Shown: one piece after another, positions 41,196 to 49,801 of the stretch
Position numbering within the stretch: position 1 is the stretch's first letter
How the letters are laid out: every line of letters begins with the position of its first letter
Source: Rhodoferax sp.
GTDB taxonomy: Bacteria; Pseudomonadota; Gammaproteobacteria; Burkholderiales; Burkholderiaceae_C
Reading direction: 5' to 3'
Assembly: GCA_031291295.1 (NCBI GenBank)
Contig: JARLJI010000136.1
Span: 42,375 to 106,374 of the forward strand
Length of the DNA stretch: 64,000 bases
Notes under the pieces: model-generated
The model's database searches: none
What the model was told of the DNA's origin: nothing
The model's input: the letters and a program-made list of their open reading frames with translations, nothing else
Translations under genes and position numbers: made by a program

Positions 41196-43007
41196 ATGAG
41201 TTTTGATGCATACAAAATCGCCGTAAAAATCTCCCTGATCACGAACGCGGCGAGCGTGCTTGGTCTCATGTCGCAGGGCCTTGTCAAAACTGACAAGGAA
41301 GCCAAGGGGCTGCAGAAGTCGCTCGGGCTCATTGGCCCGGCCATGGCCGGCATCGGCATTGCCGGCCTGGCCCTGTTCGACAAAATGATCAAGCCGGCTG
41401 AGAACTACACCAGCCAGCTCGTGAAAATGAACATGGCCGGCATGAAGCAAGCCGAGATCGCCGAGGCCGTGGGCGATGCCTGGAAGCTGGCGGGTCAAAA
41501 CATGACCACCACCGCCACGGGCAACCTCAAGGCGCTGCTGGACCTGCGCAACGTCACCGGCAACATGGAAGAAGCCCGCCACTTCCTGCCGATCATGCAG
41601 CGCATGCAGACCGTGTTGTCGGCATCAAAAGATGGTGGCGTGGGCGGCAAAGCGGATGACCTCGCCTTCGGCGCCATGAAGGCGCTGGATATTCGCGGCG
41701 CGATCAACGACCCGGCAAAACTGGGCGCGCAGGCCGATCTGATGACCCGCGTGATCATTGGCACGCAAGGCCGGGTTACTCCGCAGATGTTCCAGAGCGT
41801 GTTCAACTACGCCCGACAAGCGAAGTTCGCCATGAGCGACGATTTTGCCTACAAGATTCTGCCAACGCTGATGCTGGAAAACGCCAATAAGGGCGGTGGC
41901 GGCGGCTCCAGGGGTGTCGGCCCGCAGATGGCCGCCCTGTACCGATTCACCAATCAAGGCTTTGTGAACAAGAAGGCATTGCCCTTGCTTGGAGCGCTTG
42001 GTTTGCTCACAGGTGGCACGATTGGCACCACAACGTCAGGCACCACGACAGGCCCCCTCAAGGATGCGGGGCTGTCTGCGTCAAACTCGTTTGAGTGGTT
42101 CAACAAGGTTGTTGATGATCGCATCCTCCCGTACCTGAAGAAGAACCACCAGGAGGCGACTGACGCCAATGTGCTGAACGTCATCAACATGATGACGCGA
42201 GGCAACCAACTGGCGGGATCGATCCTCGGCGAGTACTTCATGAAGCGCAAGAACTTCGAGCGCGACCGCAAACTCTTTGAAGGCGTCATGTCGCCCGAGG
42301 ATGCCTATAAAACGGCGATGACCAAAGACCCCGCCACGGCGCGGCGCGCGCTGTCGGCTTCGTGGGAAAACTTCGAGACCAGCCTGATGATGAACGTGGC
42401 CCCGCTGGTGGTCCCGGCATTGAACAGTCTGGCCACGGGGTTGAACGTTTTAGGTGACTGGGCGCGCAAGTACCCCGACCTCACCAAGAGTCTGATCATC
42501 AGCTTCGGGGCGCTGTCGGCTGCAATGGCCATCGGCGGCACACTGGCTACGGTCACCTTGGGCATGAAGGTGATGTCCGCTGCGTTGGGGGAGACTGCCG
42601 GCGCGGGCCTGACCGGCATCTTGGGGAAAGCTGCCGCCGTCATTGGCGGTGTGGGCGTGGCCGGCAGCTTCGGTTATGCAATCGGGTCGCTCATTTACCA
42701 GCTCACCGAGGGCACGCCCTTGATGATGGATTTCGGCCGTGACGTGGCCCGTGTGATGGCTTTCTTCGGCTCCAAAGATGCCAAGGAGGCGCTACGCCTC
42801 AACGGCGACGCCCCGGGCAGCACCGTGCGGCCGGCCGCCAGCGCAGCCGCCTCCAGCCGCCCGGTGCAGCTGGTGCTGCGCGACGGCGGTCGGGTGCTGG
42901 CCGATGTGGTTTCCACGAATCAGGCGCGCAGCATCTTTGGCGTATCGAGCTCGGGCAGCTTCGACCTTGGGATTGCCCAGCCGCCCGTGAACCTGAGGAC
43001 CAACTGA
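41196..43007 (+). CDS. Phage tail tape-measure-like protein (orphan)
   Basis: This 603-residue protein is the longest product of island 2, with AAGGAG before the ATG. It has a helical N-terminus with a Gly/Ala-rich hydrophobic patch (IGPAMAGIGIAGLALFDKMI, residues 46-65), a middle with YTSQLVKMNMAGMKQAEIAEA and a Gly-rich linker (GGGGGSRGVG), and a hydrophobic region around residues 430-525 (SLIISFGALSAAMAIGG, AAAVIGGVGVAGSFGYAIG). This layout fits phage tape-measure or phage-minor-tail proteins (PF10145-like), which set tail length and enter the cell on injection. It is short for a siphophage tape measure. No other tail gene is present. Confidence 0.6.
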   Translation: MSFDAYKIAVKISLITNAASVLGLMSQGLVKTDKEAKGLQKSLGLIGPAMAGIGIAGLALFDKMIKPAENYTSQLVKMNMAGMKQAEIAEAVGDAWKLAGQNMTTTATGNLKALLDLRNVTGNMEEARHFLPIMQRMQTVLSASKDGGVGGKADDLAFGAMKALDIRGAINDPAKLGAQADLMTRVIIGTQGRVTPQMFQSVFNYARQAKFAMSDDFAYKILPTLMLENANKGGGGGSRGVGPQMAALYRFTNQGFVNKKALPLLGALGLLTGGTIGTTTSGTTTGPLKDAGLSASNSFEWFNKVVDDRILPYLKKNHQEATDANVLNVINMMTRGNQLAGSILGEYFMKRKNFERDRKLFEGVMSPEDAYKTAMTKDPATARRALSASWENFETSLMMNVAPLVVPALNSLATGLNVLGDWARKYPDLTKSLIISFGALSAAMAIGGTLATVTLGMKVMSAALGETAGAGLTGILGKAAAVIGGVGVAGSFGYAIGSLIYQLTEGTPLMMDFGRDVARVMAFFGSKDAKEALRLNGDAPGSTVRPAASAAASSRPVQLVLRDGGRVLADVVSTNQARSIFGVSSSGSFDLGIAQPPVNLRTN

Positions 43008-43009
43008 TC

Positions 43010-43387
43010 ATGAACCAATACCAATGCCAATACCAATATCGCACGATCGCCGACCTGGATCGCTTTCAGGCTGCGCTCACTGACCTGGCCGTTCACCTCA
43101 AGGAGAATGAAATATTCTGTGCCACGGCCGCCGCCACGGTACTGAATAACTCGGGCAACGACAGTGCTCCGGCGTTTGGAGTAGCGGCCGCACAAACCGC
43201 AATCGACGCCTTCGAAGCTGCAATCCAGAAATTCGAGGTTGCTGCGGTCCGACTGCTGGGCGAGCCTCGCCGGCCCGGTGAGCCGCCGCTCGATTACTTC
43301 GACCGCATCAGAGCGCTGCCCGGCGATAGCCCGGAGTCCCTGCAGGCGGCCATGCAGCGCCGTGGGCTCATGCTCATGATGTGGTGA
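43010..43387 (+). CDS. Hypothetical protein downstream of the tape-measure-like gene
   Basis: This 125-residue protein starts two bases after the previous stop, so it is translated with it. The N-terminus is Gln/Tyr-rich (MNQYQCQYQYRTI), followed by helical, Ala-rich segments (AALTDLAVHLKENEIF, AFGVAAAQTAIDAFEAAIQKFEVAAV) and a Pro/Arg-rich C-terminus. It has no signal or membrane segment. Given the coupling it might be a chaperone or partner of the tape-measure-like protein; this is only positional inference. Confidence 0.55.
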   Translation: MNQYQCQYQYRTIADLDRFQAALTDLAVHLKENEIFCATAAATVLNNSGNDSAPAFGVAAAQTAIDAFEAAIQKFEVAAVRLLGEPRRPGEPPLDYFDRIRALPGDSPESLQAAMQRRGLMLMMW

Positions 43388-43398
43388 GGTCTGGCAAT

Positions 43399-43884
43399 AT
43401 GACGAAACAACCCCATGCACTGCCGCCCTGCGGCGCGCAAACCAGGTCGGGCAAGCCCTGCGGCAACACCTTCACGTTGCAGAACGGACGCTGTCGCATG
43501 CATGGTGGAACCAGTCCGGGCGCGCCGGCGGGCAACAAACGCGCCTGGAAGCACGGCATCTACAGCAACCGGATCACGCCGGAGGAAGAGGCCGATATCG
43601 CGCCGGTGGATCTCGCTTCGCTTGACGACGTGTTGCGTCTGACGCGCGTGCTGCTCTCTCGGGCGCTGGCCGACGAGGCTACTGCAGGAGGGGCGCCGGA
43701 GGTCTACAGCGTGAGCGTCAACGTCAAGACCTGCAAAGGCGACAAGACGGTGACCAGGAAGGCGCGCAGCTACTACTCGATGATGTTGAGGATGATTGCC
43801 CGGATCGAGCGGCTGACGATCCTGCACCATGCCGTGATCGAGCGAGACGGGCCCGCGGTCGAAGGCTTCGAAGTGGTGCCGTAA
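43399..43884 (+). CDS. HGG-motif protein, possibly terminase small subunit-related
   Basis: I start at 43399 (MTKQPHALPPCG, 161 residues), with GAGG nine bases upstream. The N-terminal part has the Cys/His-rich pattern CGAQTRSGKPCG...GRCRMHGGTSPG, then GNKRAWKHGIYS, typical of phage-encoded HGG-motif proteins that often lie near small terminase genes. Four Cys/His could bind zinc. The C-terminal half is helical. In a satellite it could help direct packaging. Large terminase is absent, so a helper would be needed. Function is inferred, not shown. Confidence 0.6.
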   Translation: MTKQPHALPPCGAQTRSGKPCGNTFTLQNGRCRMHGGTSPGAPAGNKRAWKHGIYSNRITPEEEADIAPVDLASLDDVLRLTRVLLSRALADEATAGGAPEVYSVSVNVKTCKGDKTVTRKARSYYSMMLRMIARIERLTILHHAVIERDGPAVEGFEVVP

Positions 43885-43886
43885 GC

Positions 43887-43908
43887 AATTACGCAACGTT
43901 GCGTAATT
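43887..43908. other. Perfect 22-bp palindrome beyond the last island 2 gene
   Basis: Half-site AATTACGCAAC (43887-43897) is followed directly by its complement, so the palindrome is perfect and has no loop. That makes a simple terminator unlikely and points instead to a protein-binding site or a recombination or packaging signal. It starts 3 bases after the HGG gene stop. Confidence 0.6.
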
Positions 43909-43919
43909 CCCAGAGACAG

Positions 43920-43942
43920 CCCGCCGCGTGCGGGTTTTCTTT
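43920..43942 (+). terminator. Rho-independent terminator after the HGG gene
   Basis: CCCGC (43920-43924) pairs with GCGGG (43930-43934) around CGCGT, followed by TTTTCTTT. It would end the tape-measure/HGG operon. A second inverted repeat (GTGGAATC-A-GATTCCAC, 43954-43970) lies shortly after, with no T-run. Confidence 0.65.
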
Positions 43943-44028
43943 CGTCTGGTGCTGTGGAATCAGATTCCACCATTGAGGCCGAATCGCTCAGATGGCCGCC
44001 CACAGCGAACGGGGAGCCAAAAACAACA

Positions 44029-44054
44029 AAAGCGACCTTGTGAGTCGCTTTTTC
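44029..44054. terminator. Terminator next to attR, facing tRNA-Ser
   Basis: AAAGCGAC (44029-44036) pairs with GTCGCTTT (44044-44051) around CTTGTGA, then T-rich. Because it lies 70-95 bp from the tRNA-Ser 3' end, it may replace the tRNA's displaced native terminator and also insulate the element. Confidence 0.65.
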
Positions 44055-44122
44055 GTTTTGTGTGGGCTTTATGGTGGGTTCGAAGTAAAAACCTCTTGAA
44101 ACCCGCATGAAACCTAGATACC

Positions 44123-44215
44123 TGGCGGAAACGGAGGGATTCGAACCCTCGATGAGGCTCTACACCCCATACTCCCTTAGCAGGGGAGCACCTTCGGCCA
44201 CTCGGTCACGTTTCC
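44123..44215 (-). tRNA. tRNA-Ser (anticodon GCU), attachment site of island 2
   Basis: 93 nt including encoded CCA. Acceptor arms GGAAACG and CGTTTCC pair; the anticodon arm CTCCCCTGCTAAGGGAG has anticodon GCT; a long variable arm is present. Its 3' 14 nt are duplicated at 35747-35760. It lies 15 bp downstream of the lysC stop on the same strand. Confidence 0.96.
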
Positions 44216-44230
44216 AGTTGGCGAATTATC

Positions 44231-45517
44231 TCATGATTGGGCGGGTTTTCCATTGCCGGACTGATCCAGGTCGAAGGTCTTGTGCAGCGCGCGCACGGCC
44301 AGCTCCATGTACTTTTCGTCAATCACCACCGAGGTCTTGATCTCGGAGGTGGAGATCATCTGGATATTGATGCCCTCCTCGGACAGGCAGCGAAACATCT
44401 GGCTGGCAATGCCCACGTGGCTGCGCATGCCGATGCCGACGATGGACACCTTGCAGATCTTGGGATCGCCCTTGATTTCCTGCGCGCCCAGACCGGGCAG
44501 CACTTTGTCCTTGAGCAAGTCCATGGTCTTGGCGTATTCGCCGCGATTCACGGTAAAGCTGAAGTCGGTCTTGCCGTCTTTGCTGATGTTCTGAATGATG
44601 ACGTCGACCTCGATGTTGGCGTCGGCCACGGCACCCAGGATCTGGTAGGCGATGCCGGGCTTGTCGGGCACGCCCAGCACGGAGATTTTGGCTTCGTCGC
44701 GGCTGAACGCGATGCCGGACACGATGGCTTGTTCCATTTGTTCGTCTTCCTCAAAGGTGATCAGGGTGCCGGAGCGGGCTTCCTCGTTGATGTCGATGTC
44801 CCACGGGGTGAAGCTGGAGAGCACGCGCAGCGGCACCCTGTACTTGCCGGCGAATTCGACCGAGCGGATTTGCAGCACCTTGGAGCCCAGGCTGGCCATT
44901 TCCAGCATTTCCTCGAAGCTCACGGTTTGCAGGCGGCGCGCCTCGGGCACCACGCGCGGGTCGGTGGTGTAGACGCCGTCCACGTCGGTGAAGATCAGGC
45001 ATTCGTCGGCCTTCATGGCGGCGGCCACGGCCACGGCCGAGGTGTCACTGCCGCCGCGGCCCAGCGTGGTGATATGGCCCTGATCATCGATGCCCTGGAA
45101 GCCGGTCACGATGACGACCTTGCCCGCGTCCAGGTCGGCGCGCACGCGCGCGTCGTCGATGGATTCGATGCGTGCCTTGGTGTAGGCGCTGTCGGTGCGG
45201 ATCGGCACCTGCCAGCCAGCATAGCTGACCGACTCCATGCCTTCGGTCTGCAGCGCGATGGCGAGCAGCGCGCTGGACGCCTGCTCGCCGGTGGCGGCCA
45301 GCATGTCGAGTTCGCGGCTGTAGGCGTCGGTTGGTTTGGCGGGCGCCAACTCCCTGGCCAGGCCCAGCAGGCGATTCGTCTCGCCGCTCATGGCGCTGGG
45401 CACCACCACCATCTGGTGGCCCGCGCGCGCCCATTTGGCCACGCGTTTGGCAACGTTGCGGATGCGCTCGGTGGAGCCCATCGACGTGCCGCCGTATTTG
45501 TGAACGATCAATGCCAT
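44231..45517 (-). CDS. lysC: Aspartate kinase
   Basis: This 428-residue enzyme phosphorylates aspartate, the first step to lysine, threonine and methionine. The amino acid kinase domain has the N-terminal KYGGTSMG (residues 7-14), the phosphate-binding LGRGGSDTSAVA and TDVDGVYTTDPR. Two ACT domains (about 270-340 and 345-420) form the regulatory half, so feedback inhibition by Lys/Thr is expected. It starts 10 bp from the tilS stop, suggesting co-transcription with tilS and accA. Length is complete. Confidence 0.97.
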   Translation of the reverse strand: MALIVHKYGGTSMGSTERIRNVAKRVAKWARAGHQMVVVPSAMSGETNRLLGLARELAPAKPTDAYSRELDMLAATGEQASSALLAIALQTEGMESVSYAGWQVPIRTDSAYTKARIESIDDARVRADLDAGKVVIVTGFQGIDDQGHITTLGRGGSDTSAVAVAAAMKADECLIFTDVDGVYTTDPRVVPEARRLQTVSFEEMLEMASLGSKVLQIRSVEFAGKYRVPLRVLSSFTPWDIDINEEARSGTLITFEEDEQMEQAIVSGIAFSRDEAKISVLGVPDKPGIAYQILGAVADANIEVDVIIQNISKDGKTDFSFTVNRGEYAKTMDLLKDKVLPGLGAQEIKGDPKICKVSIVGIGMRSHVGIASQMFRCLSEEGINIQMISTSEIKTSVVIDEKYMELAVRALHKTFDLDQSGNGKPAQS

Positions 45518-45527
45518 TGGAATTTTT

Positions 45528-46490
45528 TCAGAGCAAAACCGAGGGATTGTACCAATCGAGGTCTGCTCCTTTTCGCACTACAAACCCCGTCCCGATCTTG
45601 AGGCGGATCTGGTGCCCGCGCGTGGTGCAGGCCGCGATCTGGTCCAGCAACTCGTGCAGCTGCGCGCTGCTGGCCGCAGTGTTGTAGGTGGTTTTGAGCC
45701 AGTGCCGCAGCACGTTGGCCTGGCGCGCGCGCGACAGCGTTTGCAGCGCGCGAATGGCCGGTGGATTACCCACCTCGATCAAGTCTTGCGCCGCCACCTC
45801 CTGCAGCAGCGCCTGCGCCTGCGCGGCATGCGCCGCGCTGCGCGCAAAGGTCTCGCGGAACTGCGGAAACGCCGCATCAAGCGCGGGCAGCAGGCGCGCG
45901 CGAATGCGGTTGCGCGTGAATTGCTCGTTGGCGTTGCTCGGGTCATCAATGCAGGCGACGCCGCGCTCACGCAGCCAGGTGCGAATCTGCAGGGCAGGTA
46001 CGCCCAGCAACGGGCGGTGGTAGGTGATGCCGTCCCGCACCCAGCGCGCCGGCATCGCACTCAGGCCCGGCAGGCCCGCGCCGCGCGTGAGCGCCAGCAG
46101 CAGCGTCTCGATCTGGTCGTCGGCGTGCTGCGCGATTGCTATATTATTAATAGCATACTGAGCCCACTCCTCATGGGCTACAGCCCTGAAAGCCTCATAA
46201 CGTGCAGTGCGCGCGGCGTCTTCCGGACTTTGCCCTGGCGCGTGACGCGCGTGCACGCGCCGCACCACCAGCGGCACCCCGAGTCGTGCGCAAAACGCGA
46301 TGCAGTGCTGCTCGAATTCATCCGCCGCCGCCTGCAGACCATGGTGAATGTGCAGCGCCCTCACCTGCCCCGGCCACTTCTCGGCGCAGGCCAGCAGCAA
46401 GGCGGTGGAGTCGGCCCCGCCGCTGTAGGCCACACCCAGTGGCAGGCCGGGGGCAAAGGCGCGCATGGCGCCGGCCAGCGTCGTGCTCAT
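45528..46490 (-). CDS. tilS: tRNA(Ile)-lysidine synthase
   Basis: This 320-residue N-type ATP pyrophosphatase adds lysine to C34 of tRNA-Ile(CAU), which changes its decoding to AUA. The PP-loop SGGADSTALL is at residues 24-33; the lysine-binding region LLALTRGAGLPGLSAM follows at about 131. Between residues 97 and 120 (AVAHEEWAQYAINNIAIAQH) the sequence is read from a dispersed repeat (46136-46199) that precedes the conserved HADDQIETLL. The essential histidine/Asp motif is intact, so activity is likely retained. Confidence 0.95.
   Translation of the reverse strand: MSTTLAGAMRAFAPGLPLGVAYSGGADSTALLLACAEKWPGQVRALHIHHGLQAAADEFEQHCIAFCARLGVPLVVRRVHARHAPGQSPEDAARTARYEAFRAVAHEEWAQYAINNIAIAQHADDQIETLLLALTRGAGLPGLSAMPARWVRDGITYHRPLLGVPALQIRTWLRERGVACIDDPSNANEQFTRNRIRARLLPALDAAFPQFRETFARSAAHAAQAQALLQEVAAQDLIEVGNPPAIRALQTLSRARQANVLRHWLKTTYNTAASSAQLHELLDQIAACTTRGHQIRLKIGTGFVVRKGADLDWYNPSVLL
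46136..46199 (+). repeat. Dispersed repeat copy inside tilS
   Basis: TTGCTATATTATTAATAGCA at 46136-46155, then CATGGGCTACAGCCCTGAAA. Shares the TTGCTAT...TAGC and GGGCTACAG blocks with copies at 48169 and 55376. It is markedly more AT-rich than the gene around it and is translated in frame (antisense orientation). Confidence 0.6.
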
Positions 46491-46502
46491 GAACGAGCCG
46501 AA

Positions 46503-47480
46503 CTATTTGCTGTCGGCTTTGGTGTCGGTGTAGCGGCCATAGCTCTGCAGCCGGTCGTAGCGCCGATCCAGCAGCTCCTTGACCTTGAGGTCGCTGACCT
46601 GGCGATAGGCATCGTTCAGCGCGCGCTTGAGGAACGCAGCCATCTGCTTGGGGTCGCGGTGCGCGCCCCCCACCGGCTCGTTGACGATCTTGTCGATCAG
46701 GCCCAGCGCCTTGAGCCGGTGCGCCGTGATGCCCAGCGCATCGGCGGCGACCTGCGCCTGGTCGGAGTTTTTCCAGAGGATGGAGGCGCAGCCCTCGGGG
46801 CTGATCACCGAATAGATCGAGTACTGCAGCATCACCACCTGGTCGCCCACCGAGATCGCCAGCGCGCCGCCGGAGCCGCCCTCGCCGATGATGGTGGTGA
46901 TGATCGGCACCTCGAGCTGGGCCATCTCGAAGATGTTGCGACCGATCGCCTCCGACTGGCCGCGCTCTTCGGCGTCAATGCCGGGAAAGGCACCGGGCGT
47001 GTCGACGAAGGTGAACACCGGCAGCTTGAACTTCTCGGCCGTTTTCATCAGGCGCAGCGCCTTGCGGTAACCCTCGGGCTTGCTCATGCCGAAGTTGCGC
47101 AGGCCGCGCTCCTTGGTGTCGCGCCCTTTTTGCTGGCCCAGCACCATGCAGGCCGTGCCGTTGAAACGCGCCAGGCCGCCGACGATGGACAGGTCATCCG
47201 AGAAATGACGGTCGCCATGCAGTTCGACGAAATCGGTGAAGATCTCGCGCACATAGTCCAGCGTGTAGGGCCGTTCGGGGTGACGCGCGATTTTGGTGAT
47301 CTGCCACGGCGTCAGGTCGCTGTAAATATCCTTGGTGAGCTGCTGGCTCTTTTTGCTCAGCTGGTCAATTTCTTCCGAGATATCGACCGCCGATTCGGTC
47401 TGCACGTAGCGCAACTCTTCAATTTTGGTCTCCAACTCGGCAATCGGGTGCTCGAAGTCGAGAAATGTTTTTTTAGCCAA
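46503..47480 (-). CDS. accA: Acetyl-CoA carboxylase carboxyltransferase subunit alpha
   Basis: This 325-residue subunit pairs with AccD to transfer the carboxyl group from biotin to acetyl-CoA, giving malonyl-CoA for fatty acid synthesis. The family N-terminus [18 protein letters not shown] is present, with [19 protein letters not shown] (near residue 160) and [11 protein letters not shown] (near 204) for CoA/biotin binding. The C-terminus ends [12 protein letters not shown]. It lies 12 bp from the tilS gene and reads in the same direction, so accA-tilS-lysC may be one unit. Confidence 0.98.
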   Translation of the reverse strand: MAKKTFLDFEHPIAELETKIEELRYVQTESAVDISEEIDQLSKKSQQLTKDIYSDLTPWQITKIARHPERPYTLDYVREIFTDFVELHGDRHFSDDLSIVGGLARFNGTACMVLGQQKGRDTKERGLRNFGMSKPEGYRKALRLMKTAEKFKLPVFTFVDTPGAFPGIDAEERGQSEAIGRNIFEMAQLEVPIITTIIGEGGSGGALAISVGDQVVMLQYSIYSVISPEGCASILWKNSDQAQVAADALGITAHRLKALGLIDKIVNEPVGGAHRDPKQMAAFLKRALNDAYRQVSDLKVKELLDRRYDRLQSYGRYTDTKADSK

Positions 47481-47530
47481 CGATGGACTCCTGGTTATCC
47501 GCTCAACGTGGAGTTTTACTATTCAACCGC

Positions 47531-48193
47531 CTAATATTCAATGGGTAGCGGGTCGAGCGAGCGCCAAATATACCAAGTCGCCACGCTGCAGTACGGTGCC
47601 CAGGCGGCGGCCACCTCGCGCGCGTCGCTACGGCTGACCGATTCGCCCGAGAAATAGTTCTTGCTGATGCCATTGATCAGGCCCACATCGTCCAGCGGCA
47701 GGATGTTGGGGCGCATCAGGTGAAAAATCAAGAACATCTCGGCGGTCCAGCGGCCGATGCCGCGGATCGCCACCAGCTCGGCAATGACAGCCTCGTCGTC
47801 CCAGTCTTCCCAGGCCTTGACGTGCACGGCGCCCGAGTCGAAATGCAGCGCCAGGTCCACCAGGTATTCCACCTTGCGCGTGCTCAGGCCCGCCGCGCGC
47901 ATATCGTCCACCTTGAGCTTGAGCACGTTGCCCGGCGTCATCTTGCGCGGCAGTTTGGCGAAGCGCTCCCACACCGTTTGCGCGGCTTTCACCGAAATCT
48001 GCTGGCCCACGATGGAGCGCGCCAGCGTGATGAAGGCCTCACCGCGCGACTGCAGGCGGGCGTCGCCGAATTGCGGGATCAGCCGCTTCATGACCCGGTC
48101 CTTTTTGGCCAGGTGCTTGCAGGCGTCTTCCCAGTACTCGGGCATGAGCAATTCGGCGGGCGCCGCAGTTGCTATCTTTTTAGCAGCAGGCAT
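47531..48193 (-). CDS. DNA-3-methyladenine glycosylase II (AlkA-like HhH-GPD)
   Basis: This 220-residue base-excision enzyme removes alkylated purines. The helix-hairpin-helix with Gly/Pro-rich loop is clear: LVAIRGIGRWTAEMFLIFHL (near residue 137), and the catalytic Asp is in NILPLDDVGLING (near residue 165). It lacks the N-terminal beta domain of E. coli AlkA, as in the short AlkA forms. The N-terminus, MPAAKKIATAAPAE, is read partly from a dispersed repeat at 48169-48228, so the true start may lie a little inside, for example at Met17 (MPEYWEDAC). Confidence 0.85.
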   Translation of the reverse strand: MPAAKKIATAAPAELLMPEYWEDACKHLAKKDRVMKRLIPQFGDARLQSRGEAFITLARSIVGQQISVKAAQTVWERFAKLPRKMTPGNVLKLKVDDMRAAGLSTRKVEYLVDLALHFDSGAVHVKAWEDWDDEAVIAELVAIRGIGRWTAEMFLIFHLMRPNILPLDDVGLINGISKNYFSGESVSRSDAREVAAAWAPYCSVATWYIWRSLDPLPIEY

Positions 48194-48228
48194 CGCAGCA
48201 CCTTCCTGGGCTACAGAGCCAAAACTTG
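48169..48228 (+). repeat. Dispersed repeat copy at the 5' end of the glycosylase gene
   Basis: TTGCTATCTTTTTAGCAGCA at 48169-48188 and CTTCCTGGGCTACAGAGCC downstream. Same blocks as 46136 and 55376. It covers the first codons of the glycosylase gene and its upstream spacer, so it may have supplied the start region. Confidence 0.55.
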
Positions 48229-48238
48229 TTCAATCGCG

Positions 48239-49627
48239 TCACTGAGCGGCCTCCCACGTGGTGCCGGTGGGCGAATCCTTGAGCACGATGCCCTGCGCCA
48301 GCAAATCGCTGCGGATGCGGTCGGCCTCGGCAAAGTTTCTCAAAGCCTTTGCGCTGGCGCGCGCCTCGATCAAGGCCTGGATGGCGGTGCCGCCCAGCCC
48401 TGCCCCAGCGCCCGCGCCAGCCTGAAAAAACAGGCTCGGCTCGCCCTGCAGCAAACCGATGCAGCCGCCCAGCGCCTTGAGCAAACCGGCCAGTTCGGCC
48501 GATTTGGTTTTGTTGACCTCGGTGGCCAACTCGAACAGCACGGCCATGGCCTCGGGCGTGCCGAAGTCCTCGTCCATCGCGGCCTTGAAGCGCGCCGCGA
48601 ACGGATTCGCCCAGTCCACCACCGCCGCCACCGGGCGCACCAGATCGAGCGCCGTGTACAGGCGCTTGAGCGCGCCGCGCGCATCGTCCAGGTGCGCGTC
48701 GCTGTAGTTGAGCGCACTGCGGTAGTGCGCGCGCAGGATGAAAAAGCGCACCGTCTCGGCGTCGTACTTCGCGAGGATTTCGCGGATCGTGAAGAAGTTG
48801 CCCAGGCTCTTGGACATCTTCTCGTTGTCGCGCGTCACGAAGCCGTTGTGCATCCACACGCTGGCCAGCGGCTGGCCGGTCGCGCCTTCGCTCTGGGCGA
48901 TTTCGTTCTCATGGTGCGGGAACTGCAGGTCGGCGCCGCCGCCATGGATGTCAAAACTCGCCCCCAGCAGCGCGCAGCCCATGGCCGAGCATTCGATGTG
49001 CCAGCCCGGGCGGCCCACGCCGTAGGCGCTGGGCCACTTGGCGTCGTCCGGTTCGGATGCCTTGGCGCTTTTCCACAGCACGAAGTCCAGCGGATCTTCC
49101 TTGCCATCGAGCACCGCCACGCGCTCGCCGGCGCGCAACTCGTCGAGCGATTTGCCCGAGAGCTTGCCGTAGCCCGCGAACTTGCGCACCGCGTAATTGA
49201 CATCGCCATTGGGCGAGCGATAGGCCAGGGCTTTTTGCTCCAGCGTGGCGATCATCGACAGCATCTGCGGCACGTAGTCGGTGGCGCGCGGCTCGTGCGT
49301 CGGGCGCTCGATGCCGAGTGCATCGGCGTCCTGGTGCAGCGCGTCCACCATGCGGTCGGTCAGCGAGCGGATGGTCTCGCCGTTCTCCAGCGCGCGCCGG
49401 ATGATCTTGTCGTCGATATCGGTCACGTTGCGCACGTAGGTGACGGCCAGGCCGCTGGCCTTCAGCCAGCGCTGCACCACGTCGAACGCCACCATGGAGC
49501 GCGCGTGGCCCAGGTGGCACAGGTCGTACACGGTCATGCCGCACACATACATGCGCGCATGGCCGGACTCCAGCGGTATAAATTCCTCCAAGGCACGCGA
49601 TAGCGTGTTGTAAATGCGCAGAGTCAT
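48239..49627 (-). CDS. cysS: Cysteinyl-tRNA synthetase
   Basis: This 462-residue class I synthetase charges tRNA-Cys, whose gene lies at 14758 in this window. The HIGH-type motif is CHLGHARS (near residue 36) and the KMSKS motif is KMSKSLGN (near residue 270). Zinc ligands include the Cys of [10 protein letters not shown] and [10 protein letters not shown]. The C-terminal third contains a Gly/Ala-rich stretch [11 protein letters not shown] (around 405), extra compared with E. coli CysS. It is divergent from a TPR gene. Confidence 0.97.
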   Translation of the reverse strand: MTLRIYNTLSRALEEFIPLESGHARMYVCGMTVYDLCHLGHARSMVAFDVVQRWLKASGLAVTYVRNVTDIDDKIIRRALENGETIRSLTDRMVDALHQDADALGIERPTHEPRATDYVPQMLSMIATLEQKALAYRSPNGDVNYAVRKFAGYGKLSGKSLDELRAGERVAVLDGKEDPLDFVLWKSAKASEPDDAKWPSAYGVGRPGWHIECSAMGCALLGASFDIHGGGADLQFPHHENEIAQSEGATGQPLASVWMHNGFVTRDNEKMSKSLGNFFTIREILAKYDAETVRFFILRAHYRSALNYSDAHLDDARGALKRLYTALDLVRPVAAVVDWANPFAARFKAAMDEDFGTPEAMAVLFELATEVNKTKSAELAGLLKALGGCIGLLQGEPSLFFQAGAGAGAGLGGTAIQALIEARASAKALRNFAEADRIRSDLLAQGIVLKDSPTGTTWEAAQ

Positions 49628-49801
49628 GAGATCTCGGACGGGTCAGGAAACAGCAACAGATTTTCGCTCTGGTGTTTCGGGCCGGGTTGTGGTTTTGTGC
49701 GGCAAGGTTCTGAGGGCGTGAGAGCGAACCCCTCAGATACAATCCTGCGCAGTATATAGCCCCGGTTTGGGCTCGTCACTGCACACTGCCACAGAGGCTT
49801 C

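Larger units (their letters stand above)
35747..44136. mobile_element. Island 2: satellite-like integrative element in tRNA-Ser(GCU) with orphan tape-measure-like gene
   Basis: An 8.4-kb element bounded by a perfect 14-bp repeat, TGGCGGAAACGGAG, at 35747-35760 and 44123-44136, the latter being the tRNA-Ser 3' end. All genes are on the plus strand: integrase, two unknown genes, AlpA-like regulator, winged-helix protein, replication initiator-like protein with embedded iterons, several small unknowns, a tape-measure-like protein, and an HGG-motif protein. Capsid, portal, large terminase, lysis and integrase-linked repressor genes are absent. It resembles a phage satellite, but the lone tail gene is unusual. 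Gene order is compact with short overlaps, indicating one or two operons. Confidence 0.85.

Noticed and set aside
35747..44136. Complete prophage
   Set aside because: Only 8.4 kb, and head, portal, large terminase, baseplate, lysis and immunity genes are missing.
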